DNA from: Streptomyces sp. SW4
GTDB taxonomy: Bacteria; Actinomycetota; Actinomycetes; Streptomycetales; Streptomycetaceae
Assembly (NCBI GenBank): GCA_003248315.1
Contig: QKWM01000004.1
Coordinates: 868,001-932,000, forward strand
DNA: 64,000 nt
Direction of reading: 5' to 3'
Shown: positions 28,644 through 39,102 of the stretch, piece after piece
Layout of the letters: the number at the start of each line of letters is the position of its first letter
Numbering within the stretch: position 1 is the stretch's first letter
Translations under genes and position numbers: made by a program
The notes under the pieces: model-generated
Seen by the model: the letters and a program-made list of their open reading frames with translations, nothing else
Told to the model about the DNA's origin: nothing
The model's database searches: none

Positions 28644-29670
28644 ATGCGCGTTGGAAGTTTCGTGTTGGCGGCCCAGTTCCCCGGCCAGGGCCAGGGGGAA
28701 GCGCTGCACCGCGCGGTGCGCTCGGCCGAGGTGGCCGAGGAGGCCGGGCTGGACTCGGCGTGGCTGGCCGAGCACCACTTCGTGCCGTACGGCACCTGCC
28801 CGTCCGCCGTCACCCTCGCCGCCCTGCTCCTGGGCCGCACCCGCCGGCTCCGGGTCGGCACGGCGGTCAGCGTACTGCCCACCGCCCACCCGTGGCGCTC
28901 GGCGAGCAGGCCGCGCTGCTGCACCTGACGAGCGGCGGACGGTTCTCCCTGGGCGTCGGCCGCGGCGGCCCGTGGGTCGACCTGGAGGTCTTCGGCACCG
29001 GCCTGGAGGCCTACGAGTCGGGGTTCCCGAATCCCTCGACCTGCTGCTGCGCTGGCTGCGCGAGCCGTCCGTCGGAGCCTCGGGAGACCGCTTCCGGTTC
29101 CGCGAAGTCCCGGTCGTGCCCCGGCCGTCGGAGGCGCTGACGGAGACCGAGGGCCCGGAGGTCGTCGTCGCCTGCACCTCCCCCGCGAGCGTGCGGCTGG
29201 CGGCCGAGCGCGGTCTGCCGATGCTGCTCGGCATGCATGTCGGGGACGAGGAGAAGGCCGAGATGGTCACCCTGTGGCGCCGCCACGCGCGCTCCGCCGG
29301 GCGCTCCCCGGAGGAGATCCGGGCCGCGGCCCATGTCTCGGCCGGCGTCTGCCAGATCGCCGACCGGCGCACGGACGCCGCGGAGACGCTGCTGAAGGCG
29401 ATGCCGGGCTGGCTGCGGCAGGGGCTCGCCGCCCATGTCACGGTGGACGGCCGCGCTCGGCGGATGCGGGACCCGCTGGCGTACACCGAACTGCTCTGCG
29501 GACTGCACCCGGTGGGCACGCCCCGGCTGTGCGCCGACCGGCTGGCCGCCACCAGCGAGCGGACCGGCGTCACCCGGTTCGCGCTGCTCGTGGAGGGCTC
29601 CGGAGACCTGGCGGCCACCGAGGAGAACGTCCGCCGGCTCGGCGCCGAGGTCCTGCCCCAACTGCGCTGA
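28644..29670 (+). CDS. LLM-class (luciferase-like) flavin-dependent oxidoreductase (two frame breaks)
   Basis: About 342 residues of the bacterial luciferase-like TIM-barrel family, which uses FMNH2 or F420. The start MRVGSFVLAAQFPGQ, the EEAGLDSAWLAEHHF strand and GVGRGGPWVDLEVFG are typical. Bases are missing in the C runs at 28889-28891 and 29026-29028. The stretch between them is read in another frame. A GGAAAAG ribosome site precedes the ATG. The 222 bp upstream hold no gene that I can see. Substrate is unknown. Confidence 0.85.
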
Positions 29671-29744
29671 GCCGCGGAGAGCTTGCCGCCCCGGTACTGA
29701 CTGCACCTCCCGCGTACGGAGCGGCAAGCGGACGACTGTGCGGC

Positions 29745-30136
29745 TCAGCAGTCGCGGAACTCCGGCGACTGGTTGAGCACCTGGCTGCGCACCGAGGTGA
29801 AACGGGCCAGCGTCTCGTCGACCGAGGAGTCCAACGGGAACACCGCCACCCGGTGGCAGTTCTGGAAGGCCAGCCGCACACCGAAGTGCCGTTGCAGCGC
29901 GCCGCGTATTGCGTCACTCGCGAGCGCACGCAGCAGCTGACCGCGTGCCTGCTCGTCCGGCGGGGCGTCTGGTTGTCGGCGAACGCTCCGCCGTCGACCT
30001 TCAGCTGTGCCACCAGGGAGCTGATCATCTCCCACGCGTAGGGCAGGGAGGTCCGGACGCAGTCGACGAATTCAGCTTCGTCGACCTCGCCTCGCTCGGC
30101 CTGTTCGAGTAGGGCCGGTGAGACGTCGAGCGACAT
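29745..30136 (-). CDS. Conserved streptomycete protein of unknown function (one frame break)
   Basis: About 130 residues (MSLDVSPALLEQAERGEVDEAEFVDCVRTSLPYAWEMI), predicted soluble and mainly helical with four cysteines. I recognise it as the conserved hypothetical that neighbours nucS in Streptomyces (SCO5389-like, from memory), without function. One base is missing in the G run at 29962-29965; after it the frame continues as PPDEQARGQLLRALASDAI. A strong AGGAGA ribosome site supports the ATG. It is divergent from nucS. Confidence 0.75.
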
Positions 30137-30341
30137 GGGTTCTCCTCTCGCACCCCCGACCAGCAGGGGTTGCCTGACAGTAAAGGGAGTTCGCGATGTC
30201 GAACACGCTGCGTACACATCTCGCGACCTCCCGTTCAATACCGTAAGCAACCGAACGTGACCGCACCAGGAGAATGCGCAGATGGGCAATATCCGTTAGG
30301 CACACAATCGGCCAGTGCTCAACCAGGGGCGTAAGGGAGAA

Positions 30342-30355
30342 GTGGGACGTCCCAC
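30342..30355. promoter_or_regulatory. Perfect 14-bp palindrome upstream of nucS
   Basis: GTGGGACGTCCCAC reads identically on both strands and lies 60 bp before the nucS ATG. A TAGCGT -10-like hexamer sits 8 nt before that ATG, so the palindrome is near the expected -50 to -60. It is a candidate operator; the regulator is unknown. The rest of the 278-bp nucS upstream gap shows nothing else convincing. Confidence 0.4.
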
Positions 30356-30414
30356 CGGGGCCGGGAAGGGTGCGAATCGCGTCCGGGCGGGCGGGTCGAG
30401 TAGCGTTGCCGACC

Positions 30415-31086
30415 ATGCGTCTCGTCATTGCCCGCTGCTCCGTGGACTACGCCGGCCGGCTCACCGCCCACCTCCCCTCGGCGCCCCGCCTGATCCTGGT
30501 CAAGGCGGACGGCAGCGTCTCGATCCACGCCGACGACCGGGCCTACAAGCCCCTGAACTGGATGTCGCCGCCCTGCACGCTGAAGGAGGGCACCGGCGAC
30601 GAGGCCGGCGTGTGGACGGTCGTCAACAAGGCGGGCGAGAAGCTCATCATCACGATGGAGGAGATCCTCCACGACTCCTCGCACGAACTGGGCGTGGACC
30701 CCGGCCTGATCAAGGACGGCGTGGAAGCGCACCTCCAGGAACTGCTCGCCGACCGGATCGAGACGCTCGGCGAGGGCTACACCCTGATCCGCCGCGAGTA
30801 CCCGACCGCGATCGGCCCGGTCGACATCCTGTGCCGCGACGCGGAGGGGCGGACGGTCGCCGTCGAGATCAAGCGGCGCGGCGAGATCGACGGCGTGGAG
30901 CAGCTCACCCGCTATCTGGAACTGCTGAACCGGGACCCGCATCTCGCCCCGGTGCGCGGCGTCTTCGCGGCCCAGGAGATCAAGCCGCAGGCCCGGGTCC
31001 TCGCCACGGACCGCGGCATCGCCTGCCAGGTGCTCGACTACGACGCCCTGCGGGGCATCGAGGACGACAAGCTGCGGCTGTTCTGA
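30415..31086 (+). CDS. nucS: NucS/EndoMS mismatch-specific endonuclease
   Basis: A 223-residue DNA repair nuclease that cuts both strands at mismatches in actinobacteria lacking MutS/MutL. The N-terminal DNA-binding/dimerisation domain (1-110) precedes a PD-(D/E)xK nuclease domain with Asp137 (GPVDILC), Glu151-x-Lys153 (VAVEIKRRG) and Gln163. The C-terminal region (IEDDKLRLF) resembles the sliding-clamp-interacting tail. The ATG lacks a ribosome site but has TAGCGT 8 nt upstream, suggesting a leaderless start. A long perfect hairpin follows. Confidence 0.95.
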   Translation: MRLVIARCSVDYAGRLTAHLPSAPRLILVKADGSVSIHADDRAYKPLNWMSPPCTLKEGTGDEAGVWTVVNKAGEKLIITMEEILHDSSHELGVDPGLIKDGVEAHLQELLADRIETLGEGYTLIRREYPTAIGPVDILCRDAEGRTVAVEIKRRGEIDGVEQLTRYLELLNRDPHLAPVRGVFAAQEIKPQARVLATDRGIACQVLDYDALRGIEDDKLRLF

Positions 31087-31094
31087 CAGCCGCG

Positions 31095-31143
31095 GTACGA
31101 CGGGAGGGCCGGGTCCGCCGAGGACCCGGCCCTCCCGTCGTAC
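31095..31143. terminator. 22-bp perfect hairpin between nucS and the convergent NTPase gene
   Basis: GTACGACGGGAGGG continues into CCGGGTCC, loop GCCGA, then the exact complement. The stem is 22 bp without mismatch and lies midway between two convergent stops (31086 and 31157), so it can terminate both strands. No T tract is present. Confidence 0.85.
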
Positions 31144-31156
31144 GCGCCGCATCGGC

Positions 31157-33765
31157 TCAGACGACGAGGTCGCCGTCCGAGGTGCCCGACGTGCCGGAGC
31201 TGCTCGTCGTCGTGCCGTCACCGGGGCGCTCGCGGAGCTGCTGCTCTCCGCCGGGCCGCTGGAGGTGGCGCTCGCCGAGTCGGAGGTGGAGGGGCTCGTC
31301 GTCTCCGTCTCCGTCGGGGTGGGGTCCGGGGACTGCGTGGGCGGGTCCTCGGTCTCCGTCGGCGGCTTCTCCGTCCCGGTGGGCGGCTTGCTGCTGTCCG
31401 TGGGCTTCGGCGAGGTGGGCTTCGTCGTGGGCCCGCCGGACGTCGGCGGCTTCTGCGAGTCCGACGGGTCGTCCGGCTCGGTCGGCGTGCCGGTGCCGCT
31501 CGGACCGTCGGACGGCTTGCCGGACTCCGTCGGTGCCGGGTCGTCGGAGGTGCCGGGCGTGCCGTCCGGGCCGGGGCCGGCCGGGCCGGTGGCGCCGCCG
31601 CCGGAGCCCTCGCCGTCGTCCGGTGCGCGGTCGGCGCCCAGGCCGCCGTCGTCGGCGCCCTGGCTGGCGGACGGGTTGACGCCGACCCGGTCGGAGGGGC
31701 TGCCGGGCTCGTTGTCCGACGTGGCGCCGAGGGTCACGACGGTGCCGAGCACGGCGACGAGCATGGCGCCCGCGCCCGCCGCGACCAGATTGCGCCGGGC
31801 GAAGCCCTTGATGCCGCCGCGCGCCTTGCGGGCGGGCCCGCCGGCCGGGCCCCGGTGGGTGACCAGGGCCGGGGACTGGGAGGCCGGCCGGAGCGGCGGG
31901 AACGGCGCGGGCACGCCCGCGTGCGGTGACGCCGACTCCTCGTGCCGGACGTCGGGGATCTCCTCCGCGACGGTCGGGCCGGTGCCGCCGAGGGCCCCGC
32001 CGGCCGGGGTGGCGCCCAGGCCGACGGCTCCGAGGCCGGGGGTGTCGCCGGAGCGGTCGGCGACCAGGGCGAGGGCGCGGCGGCCCGCCACGGTGCCGCG
32101 TTTGTCGGCGGCGGCGCCGCGCAGGCCGACGGAGGTCTCCAGCTCGGCGCGGGCCCGGTCGAGTTCGCCCTCGCACAGGGCGAGGACGCCCAGCTCGTGG
32201 TGGAAGTAGGCCTGTTCGGTGACGTCGCCGGCGAGCCGGGCGGCCTCGGCGCCGGAGCGCAGCGCCCGCTCCCAGGCGCTCCAGTGCAGCCCGGCGGCGA
32301 AGGCCGGCGCCGCGGTGCGGGCCAGTTGCACGGCCGGGCTCTCCTCGCCCTCGGGCGGCGGTGCGGTGGCCGGGGCGAGGACGGCGAGGGCGGTCAGCAC
32401 CGCGTCGGCCTCGGCGCAGACCCGTTCCGGGGTGACCGAGGGGTGTCCGGCCCACCAGGCGTAGTGCCGGGCGGCGGCCAGGGCCCGGCCGCGGACGTCG
32501 TCGCCGTATCCGGCGGCCTCCAGCTGGGTGAGCACGCCGGCGGCGAGCCGGTAGCGGGAGCCGACCGGGGAGACCAGGCCGCAGGCGGCCAGCTCGCCGA
32601 GGGCGGCGTCGGCATGGGTGTCGCCGACCAGGGCGGGCAGGTGCGCCTGGTGCGGGATCTCGCCGCCGAGCGCGACGGCGAACTCCAGCGTGGCCCGGGC
32701 GGAGGCGCTGAGCCGGGAGGCGAGCAGCGGTGCGGGCGCGGCGGCCTCGCCGAGGGAGGGCAGCGGTACGTCCGCGCCGGTGCCGCCGTCGCCCGGCCGG
32801 GCGTCCTCGGGTACGGCGTCGGCGAAGACGCCGTGCTCGTCGACGGCGGCTGCGCCGGCCCGCAGCCGGTCGCGCTGCCGCAGCAGGGCACCGGCCTGGA
32901 CGAAGCGCAGCGGCAGCCCCTCGGACTCGAACCAGAGGTCGCCCGCCCAGTTGGCCTCCTCCTCGGTGAGGGAGCGGCCGGCGGCGTGCTCCAGCAGGTC
33001 CACGCCGTCGGAGCGGTCGAGGCCGGTGAGGAAGACCTCCTCGACGGCCGCGTCGGCGGAGGGGGCGGGCACGTCGGGGGTGGCGGCGATGAGGAACGCG
33101 CACTCCGGGGTGGCGGCGAGCAGCTCGTCCAGGGCGGCGCCGCCGAGTTCGGCGTCGTCCAGCACGACGACGGCCCCGATCTCGCGGACGCGGGCGAGCA
33201 GTTCGTCGCGGTCCGGGCGGTGCAGGGGCGCGCGGTGGACGGCGTGGAAGAGGTCGTGGAGCAGGTCGTCGGCCGTGCGGTGGAAGCCGCTCAGCCGTAC
33301 GACGCCGTCGGGTGCGAGGTCGGCGCAGTCCTCGGCGACGGTGTCGAGCAGCCGGGTGCGGCCGGAGCCGCCGGGGCCGGTGAGGCGTACGGTGCGGCCG
33401 CGGGCGAGCAGCCGGACCAGGCGTTCGCGTTCGTCCTGGCGGGCGAGGAGCGGCGGCGTCGGCCGGGTGGCCTGGCCGGGCGGGACGGGCGGCCGGGCGG
33501 CGCGCTCCACCTCGGCGCGTTCGGCCGGGGTGAGCTTCTCGGGCGGGGCGGGCCGCTCCCCCGGCGGGCAGACCTCGATCTCGCTGCCGTCGACGGGGTT
33601 GACGGTCAGCAGGAAGTCCCCGGAGACGAGCTGCACGGTGCGGGCGAGCGCGGGCGCGTGCGGGCCGAGGTCGGGTGTGAGGGGGTCCCTGGACGGGCGC
33701 GGGCGCGGCGCGTGGCCGTCGCGCTCGTGGCCGTACTCCTCGGGCCCCCGGCTGTTCGGGTCCAT
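31157..33765 (-). CDS. STAND-like P-loop NTPase with one membrane helix and Ser/Thr/Pro-rich tail (one frame break)
   Basis: About 869 residues. A Pro/Arg-rich N-terminus precedes an NTPase module with Walker A GPGGSGRT (130-137) and Walker B-like VVVLDDAEL. A helical region of about 350 residues follows, then a TPR-like segment (YFHHELGVLALCEGELDRARAELE). A single membrane helix near 660-685 (NLVAAGAGAMLVAVLGTVVTL) is followed by about 170 residues of Pro/Thr/Ser/Asp repeats predicted outside the cell. One base is missing in the G run at 31223-31226; beyond it the protein ends SGTSDGDLVV. An NTPase inside joined to a disordered stalk outside suggests signalling, but function is unknown. Confidence 0.8.
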
Positions 33766-34024
33766 AGGTTCAAGCCCCCAAAAGCGGCGTGTGCTGTTCA
33801 ACCCCCCGGTTTGCCGCACACCGCGCTGTCGCTTCTGGTCCGGTCCCGCTCGAGGGTTGCAAGGCAGCGGGCAGCCAGACCCTAAACCTTCGCTCAGTAT
33901 GTCCGACAGCCCGGGGTACCGGGTGGCCCGAGACGTCACAGTCTCGTGAGGATTGCGTGCGTCGGGCGGTTCGCCGAAGGGTTGTCCGGGTCTCCCCCGC
34001 CGCCTCGGGCCCGGGGCCCGGGGG

Positions 34025-34349
34025 TCACACGCGGGGCAGGGTCTCCACCCCGATGCCGCCCTCGATGGCCAGGATCCGGTGCAGGCGGGTGGCCACCAGC
34101 AGGCGCTGCATCTGCGGTGGTACGCCGCGCAGCACCAGGCGCCGGCCGCAGCGGCCGGCCCGCCGGTGGGCTCCCATGATCACGCCGAGTCCGGTGGCGT
34201 CCCAGGAGTCCAGTTCTGACAGGTCGAGCACGAGGTCGCCGACTCCGTCGTCGACGGCCGCGTGCAGGACCGTACGGGCGTCCGCCGCGCTCCGGACGTC
34301 GAGGCGGCCCCCGACGGCCAGCCCGGCGTGGTCGCCCCTGATGTGCATA
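34025..34349 (-). CDS. STAS-domain anti-sigma-factor antagonist
   Basis: A 107-residue single STAS domain of the SpoIIAA/BldG type. The start MHIRGDHAGLAVGGRLD and the central DLSELDSWDATGLGVIMGAH match the phosphorylation loop, with a Thr (DATG) where a Ser or Thr is normally phosphorylated by a partner anti-sigma kinase. No such kinase is in this window. A GGGGAG ribosome site precedes the ATG. An 8-bp inverted repeat (GCAACCTC/GAGGTTGC, 34422-34456) lies in the 172-bp upstream region. Confidence 0.88.
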
Positions 34350-34521
34350 TGCGCTCCCCGTGCGTGCGTCTCGTGCTCCGCGGTCGGTGTCGTGCCGGTG
34401 CTCGGCGTGCGGTGAGGTGTTGCAACCTCTGACTGTGTGCAACGGGTCGAGGTTGCCGCCCGTAAGCGAACCGATACCGAATTCACCCCGGCGTGTGATC
34501 TGTGCCGGGGCGGGCGCGGAG

Positions 34522-35370
34522 TCAGTGCTTGTAGAAGCCCTGCCCGCTCTTGCGTCCGATGTCACCGGCGTCCACCATCCGGCGCATCAGCTCCGGGGGC
34601 GCGAACTTCTCGTCCTGGGACTCGGTGTAGATGTTGCTGGTGGCGTGCAGCAGGATGTCGACGCCCGTGAGGTCGGCGGTGGCCAGCGGGCCCATGGCGT
34701 GGCCGAAGCCCAGCTTGCAGGCGAGGTCGATGTCCTCGGCGGTGGCGACGCCCGACTCGTAGAGCTTGGCCGCCTCGACGACGAGGGCGGAGATGAGCCG
34801 GGTGGTGACGAAGCCGGCGACGTCGCGGTTGACGACGATGCAGGTCTTGCCGGTGGACTCGGCGAACTCCCGGGCGGTGGCGAGCGTTTCGTCGCTGGTC
34901 TTGTAGCCGCGGACCAGCTCGCACAGCTGCATCATCGGCACCGGCGAGAAGAAGTGGGTGCCGACGACGCGCTCCGGGCGCTCCGTCACGGCCGCGATCT
35001 TGGTGATCGGGATGGCGGAGGTGTTGGAGGCGAGGATCGCCTCGTCCTTCACCAGCTTGTCGAGGGCGCGGAAGATCTCGTGCTTGACCTCGAGCTTCTC
35101 GAAGACGGCCTCGACGACGACGTCCGCGTCGGCGGCGGCGTCCAGGTCGGTGGTGGGGGTGATGCGGCCGAGGGCCGCCTCGGCCTCCTCGGCGTCCAGC
35201 CTGCCCTTGGCGACGAACTTGTCGTAGGAGGCCTTGATGCCGTCGGTGCCACGGCGCAGCGCCTCGTCGGTGACGTCGCGCAGGACGACGTCCCAGCCCG
35301 CCTGCGCGGAGACCTGGGCGATACCGGACCCCATGAGGCCGGCTCCGATGACGGCGAGCTTCCGTGCCAC
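34522..35370 (-). CDS. 3-hydroxybutyryl-CoA dehydrogenase
   Basis: A 282-residue NAD(P)-dependent 3-hydroxyacyl-CoA dehydrogenase. The Rossmann motif is GAGLMGSGIA (residues 9-18), the catalytic His-Glu pair lies in GTHFFSPVPMMQLCELV, and the C-terminal dimerisation domain ends RKSGQGFYKH. The GTG start follows AGGGGAGTC. It acts next to thiolase in acetoacetyl-CoA and butyryl-CoA metabolism, linking it with the icmA, thiolase and epimerase genes of this window. The TetR gene is upstream on the same strand, 110 bp away. Confidence 0.93.
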   Translation of the reverse strand: MARKLAVIGAGLMGSGIAQVSAQAGWDVVLRDVTDEALRRGTDGIKASYDKFVAKGRLDAEEAEAALGRITPTTDLDAAADADVVVEAVFEKLEVKHEIFRALDKLVKDEAILASNTSAIPITKIAAVTERPERVVGTHFFSPVPMMQLCELVRGYKTSDETLATAREFAESTGKTCIVVNRDVAGFVTTRLISALVVEAAKLYESGVATAEDIDLACKLGFGHAMGPLATADLTGVDILLHATSNIYTESQDEKFAPPELMRRMVDAGDIGRKSGQGFYKH

Positions 35371-35480
35371 TGTGCGACTCCCCTGATACGCGCTGTTCTT
35401 CTTCTCTCGGCCGGACACTAGCGGGCGTGAGGGGCTGTGTGACCGGTTAGTAACGCGCGTCACGTCTCAGATGACGGACA

Positions 35481-36137
35481 TCACACCGGGGAGGGTCGTT
35501 CCGCGCCGCGTACGGCGTAGTTGAGCACCTTCTCGCTCAGCAGCCCCTCCATCTCGTCGAGGATCAGCAGCATCTCGCGGGAGACCGCCGAGGGGGTGCC
35601 GCCGGCCAGCATGCGCTGCCCGATGCCGGCCATCACGGTGCTGTGCAGCCAGTTGATCTGACCGGCCATCAGGGCGGGCGTCGGGTCGTCCTCGGCGGCG
35701 CCGGTCTCCTCCCGCAGGGTCTGTTCGAGGTCGACGAGCACCTCCTGGCCGATGGCCCACATGCGGGAGCGCAGGGCGGGCGAGTCCTGTACGACCCGCA
35801 TGAACGCCGCGTACCCGGACATCAGGCCGAGCCGGGGCGACACCGACTCGACCTCCTCGCGCAGCTCGCGCAGGACGGCCTCGGCGGCCGACTCGCCGTC
35901 CCGCCGGCCGCGCACCCAGCGCGAGAGGCGGTCGACGACGCCCTTGGAGCGGTCGAGGAAGAGGTCCTCCTTGGCCGGGAAGTAGTTGTAGACGGTGTTC
36001 ACGGAGACGTTCGCGGCGTCCGCGACCTCCGCCACGGTGACGGCGTCGAAGCCGCGCTCCAGGAACAGCCCCGTGGCGACATCGGAGATGTACTGCCTGG
36101 TCTGCCGCTTCTTCCGTTCCCTGAGTCCCTCGGCCAT
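35481..36137 (-). CDS. TetR-family transcriptional regulator
   Basis: A 218-residue repressor. The N-terminal helix-turn-helix covers about 10-60 (TVAEVADAANVSVNTVYNYFPAKEDLF), and the ligand domain is helical. It is divergent from an ABC-2 exporter, with 77 bp between starts. That gap contains an AT-rich near-palindrome, so autoregulation and control of the exporter are likely. It precedes the 3-hydroxybutyryl-CoA dehydrogenase on the same strand. Confidence 0.92.
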   Translation of the reverse strand: MAEGLRERKKRQTRQYISDVATGLFLERGFDAVTVAEVADAANVSVNTVYNYFPAKEDLFLDRSKGVVDRLSRWVRGRRDGESAAEAVLRELREEVESVSPRLGLMSGYAAFMRVVQDSPALRSRMWAIGQEVLVDLEQTLREETGAAEDDPTPALMAGQINWLHSTVMAGIGQRMLAGGTPSAVSREMLLILDEMEGLLSEKVLNYAVRGAERPSPV

Positions 36138-36178
36138 GACTGCATCCTAGCTTCGCTGGAGCCGATGAAAACTTGGGT

Positions 36179-36196
36179 CATTGCAAATTTTCAATG
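36179..36196. promoter_or_regulatory. Probable TetR operator between tetR and the ABC exporter
   Basis: CATTG, C, AAATTT, T, CAATG: an 18-bp palindrome with one mismatched pair. It is strikingly AT-rich in a GC-rich genome and ends 18 bp before the ATPase ATG, where it would block promoter or early transcript. It is 41 bp from the TetR start. Confidence 0.65.
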
Positions 36197-36214
36197 CCTC
36201 TGCTTTTCTGGGGC

Positions 36215-36995
<781 letters not shown>

Positions 36996-37003
36996 GACCC
37001 CGC

Positions 37004-37752
37004 ATGCTGCTGCACGACACCGCTCTCGTCTACGGCCGCTATCTGCGCCAGTCGCTGCGCTCGCGCTTCGCCCTGCTCTTCGGCGTGCTGATGCCGCTGC
37101 TGTACCTGCTCTTCTTCGGGCCGCTCCTGACCGGCCTGCCGCTGGGCGGGCAGGGCAGTTCCTGGCAGGTGCTGGTGCCCGGACTGCTGATGCAACTGGG
37201 GCTGTTCGGGGCCTCGTTCGCCGGCTTCATGATCATCCTGGAGAAGGGCCAGGGGTGGTCGAGCGGATGCGCGTCACGCCCGTCAGCCGGCTGGCCCTGC
37301 TGCTGGGCCGGATGCTGCGGGAGGCGACGGTGTTCGTCTTCCAGGCGGTGCTGCTGGTCCTGGCCGCCGTGGCGATGGGGCTCCGGGCGCCGCTGCCCGG
37401 GGTGCTCATCGGGTTCGCGTTCGTCGCGCTGCTCACCGTCTCGCTGGCGTCGCTGTCGTACGCGCTGGCCATGAAGGTCGCCACCCCGCAGGGGTTCGGG
37501 CCGGTGATCAACGCGCTGACCATGCCCGCGATGCTGCTGAGCGGCCTGATGCTGCCGATGACGCTGGGCCCGCGCTGGCTGGACGTGCTCTCCCACCTCA
37601 TGCCGCTGCGCTACCTGGTGGACGCCGTGCGGGACGCCTACGTCGGCCGGTACGCCACCACGCACATGCTGTACGGCGCCCTGGTCGCCGTCGGCCTGAC
37701 CGTGCTGTCCGTGACGGTCGGCACACGCGTGTTCCGCACGGCCGGGGCGTAA
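37004..37752 (+). CDS. DrrB-type ABC-2 permease (one frame break)
   Basis: About 249 residues with six predicted helices (MLLHDTALVYGRYLRQSLRSRFALLFGVLMP) and the ABC-2 region GLMLPMTLGPRWLDVLSHLMPLRY. One base is missing in the G run at 37252-37255 (KGQGVVERMRVTPVSR). With its ATPase it forms a probable drug or lipid exporter under TetR control. Confidence 0.88.
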
Positions 37753-37765
37753 CTACGCTGGGCGC

Positions 37766-38338
37766 ATGGTCAATCTGACGCGCATCTACACCCGGACCGG
37801 CGACCGGGGCACCACGGCCCTCGGCGACATGAGCCGGGTCCCCAAGACCGACCTCAGGATCGCCGCGTACGCCGACGCCAACGAGGCGAACGCGGTGATC
37901 GGCACCGCCATCGCGCTCGGCGGGCTGCCCGAGGAGGTCGTCAAGGTCCTCGTCCGCGTCCAGAACGACCTGTTCGACGTGGGCGCCGACCTGTCGACGC
38001 CGGTGGTGGAGAACCCGGAGTACCCGCCGCTGCGGGTCGAGCAGTTCTACGTCGACCGGCTGGAGGCGGACTGCGACCGCTTCAACGAGGAGCTGGAGAA
38101 GCTGCGCTCCTTCATCCTGCCCGGCGGCACCCCCGGCGCGGCCCTGCTGCACCAGGCGTGCACGGTGGTGCGCCGGGCGGAGCGCTCGACGTGGGCGGCG
38201 CTGGAGGTCCACGGCGAGACGATGAACCCGCTCACCGCGACCTACCTCAACCGCCTGTCCGACCTGCTGTTCATCCTCGCCCGGACGGCGAACAAGGAGG
38301 TCGGGGACGTGCTGTGGGTGCCGGGCGGGGAACGCTAG
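37766..38338 (+). CDS. PduO-type cob(I)alamin adenosyltransferase
   Basis: A 190-residue trimeric enzyme that transfers adenosyl from ATP to cob(I)alamin to form coenzyme B12. The N-terminal ATP-binding motif RIYTRTGDRGTTALGD, the central VRRAERSTWAAL and the C-terminal NRLSDLLFILARTANK are all present. It supplies cofactor for isobutyryl- and methylmalonyl-CoA mutases. It starts 13 bp after the permease stop, but a TACGCT -10-like hexamer lies 6 nt before its ATG, so it may have its own leaderless promoter. Confidence 0.95.
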   Translation: MVNLTRIYTRTGDRGTTALGDMSRVPKTDLRIAAYADANEANAVIGTAIALGGLPEEVVKVLVRVQNDLFDVGADLSTPVVENPEYPPLRVEQFYVDRLEADCDRFNEELEKLRSFILPGGTPGAALLHQACTVVRRAERSTWAALEVHGETMNPLTATYLNRLSDLLFILARTANKEVGDVLWVPGGER

Positions 38339-38365
38339 CCGCTGCGCGGGCGGGCGGGGCGCCGG

Positions 38366-38949
38366 TCACCGGCGAGCCCGTTCCCGCTCGACGCCCTTCC
38401 CGGACGCGGGTGCCGCGCCCGCCGGGCCCTTCTTCGGCCAGATCGCGTACGTCAGCGCGACCAGCCCGTGGATGCCGGCCGCCCGCCAGGCGACGTACTG
38501 CCAGCTCTCCAGGGAGGTCGTGCGGCTCGGGTCGTCGACGTACCACATGGCGAGCCGCAGCAGCCCGGTCGCCACGGCCGCGGCGACGACCGTCCCCAGC
38601 CAGACCCTGCCCTCGTGCCGGGCGCGGGCCATGCCGTAGCGCGGGGCCTCGTCAGCGGGCGGCCGTCGAGGCGGTGCGCGGCGTGGCCGTCGAGCCACTT
38701 CACGGTGCGGTGGCCGTGGCCCACGGTGTAGCCGATGTACAGCGCGGCCAGGCCGTGCTTCCAGCTCGGGTCCGCGCCGTTCTTCAGGTCCAGCGCGGTG
38801 ACGACCAGCAGGACGACCTCCAGCAGCGGTTCGCACAGCAGCAGCGCCATGCCGGTGCGCGGCATCCTGAGCAGATAGCGGAAGGCGAGGCCCGCCGCCA
38901 GCAGCACCCAGAAGCCGATCTCGCACGCGATGATCAGGGTGACGATCAC
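38366..38949 (-). CDS. Conserved integral membrane protein (one frame break)
   Basis: About 194 residues with four or five predicted helices (MIVTLIIACEIGFWVLLAAGLAFRY). A cytosolic loop (RHEGRV) separates two helix pairs, and a basic tail ends the protein. One base is missing in the G run at 38657-38659, joining HRLDGRP to DEAPRYGMARARHEG. It is convergent with the adenosyltransferase, 28 bp between stops. Family and function are not known to me. Confidence 0.72.
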
Positions 38950-39102
38950 GGTTCGCTCCTCTCGGTCACCCTTTCAGGCTCCCGTGGCGGACCGCGGGGA
39001 TCGTCGTCGCCGGTGACGAACCTCGAGTACATCGAAAGATGCAGTCCGGGACCGTTCCCGGGCATCAGGCGGTCGCCCGGCGCCCGGTGTTGGATGGAGC
39101 CC

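Noticed and set aside
30319..31157. Extension of the STAND-like NTPase across nucS on the opposite strand
   Set aside because: It follows a missing base at 31223-31226 and is antisense to nucS; the restored frame stops at 31157.
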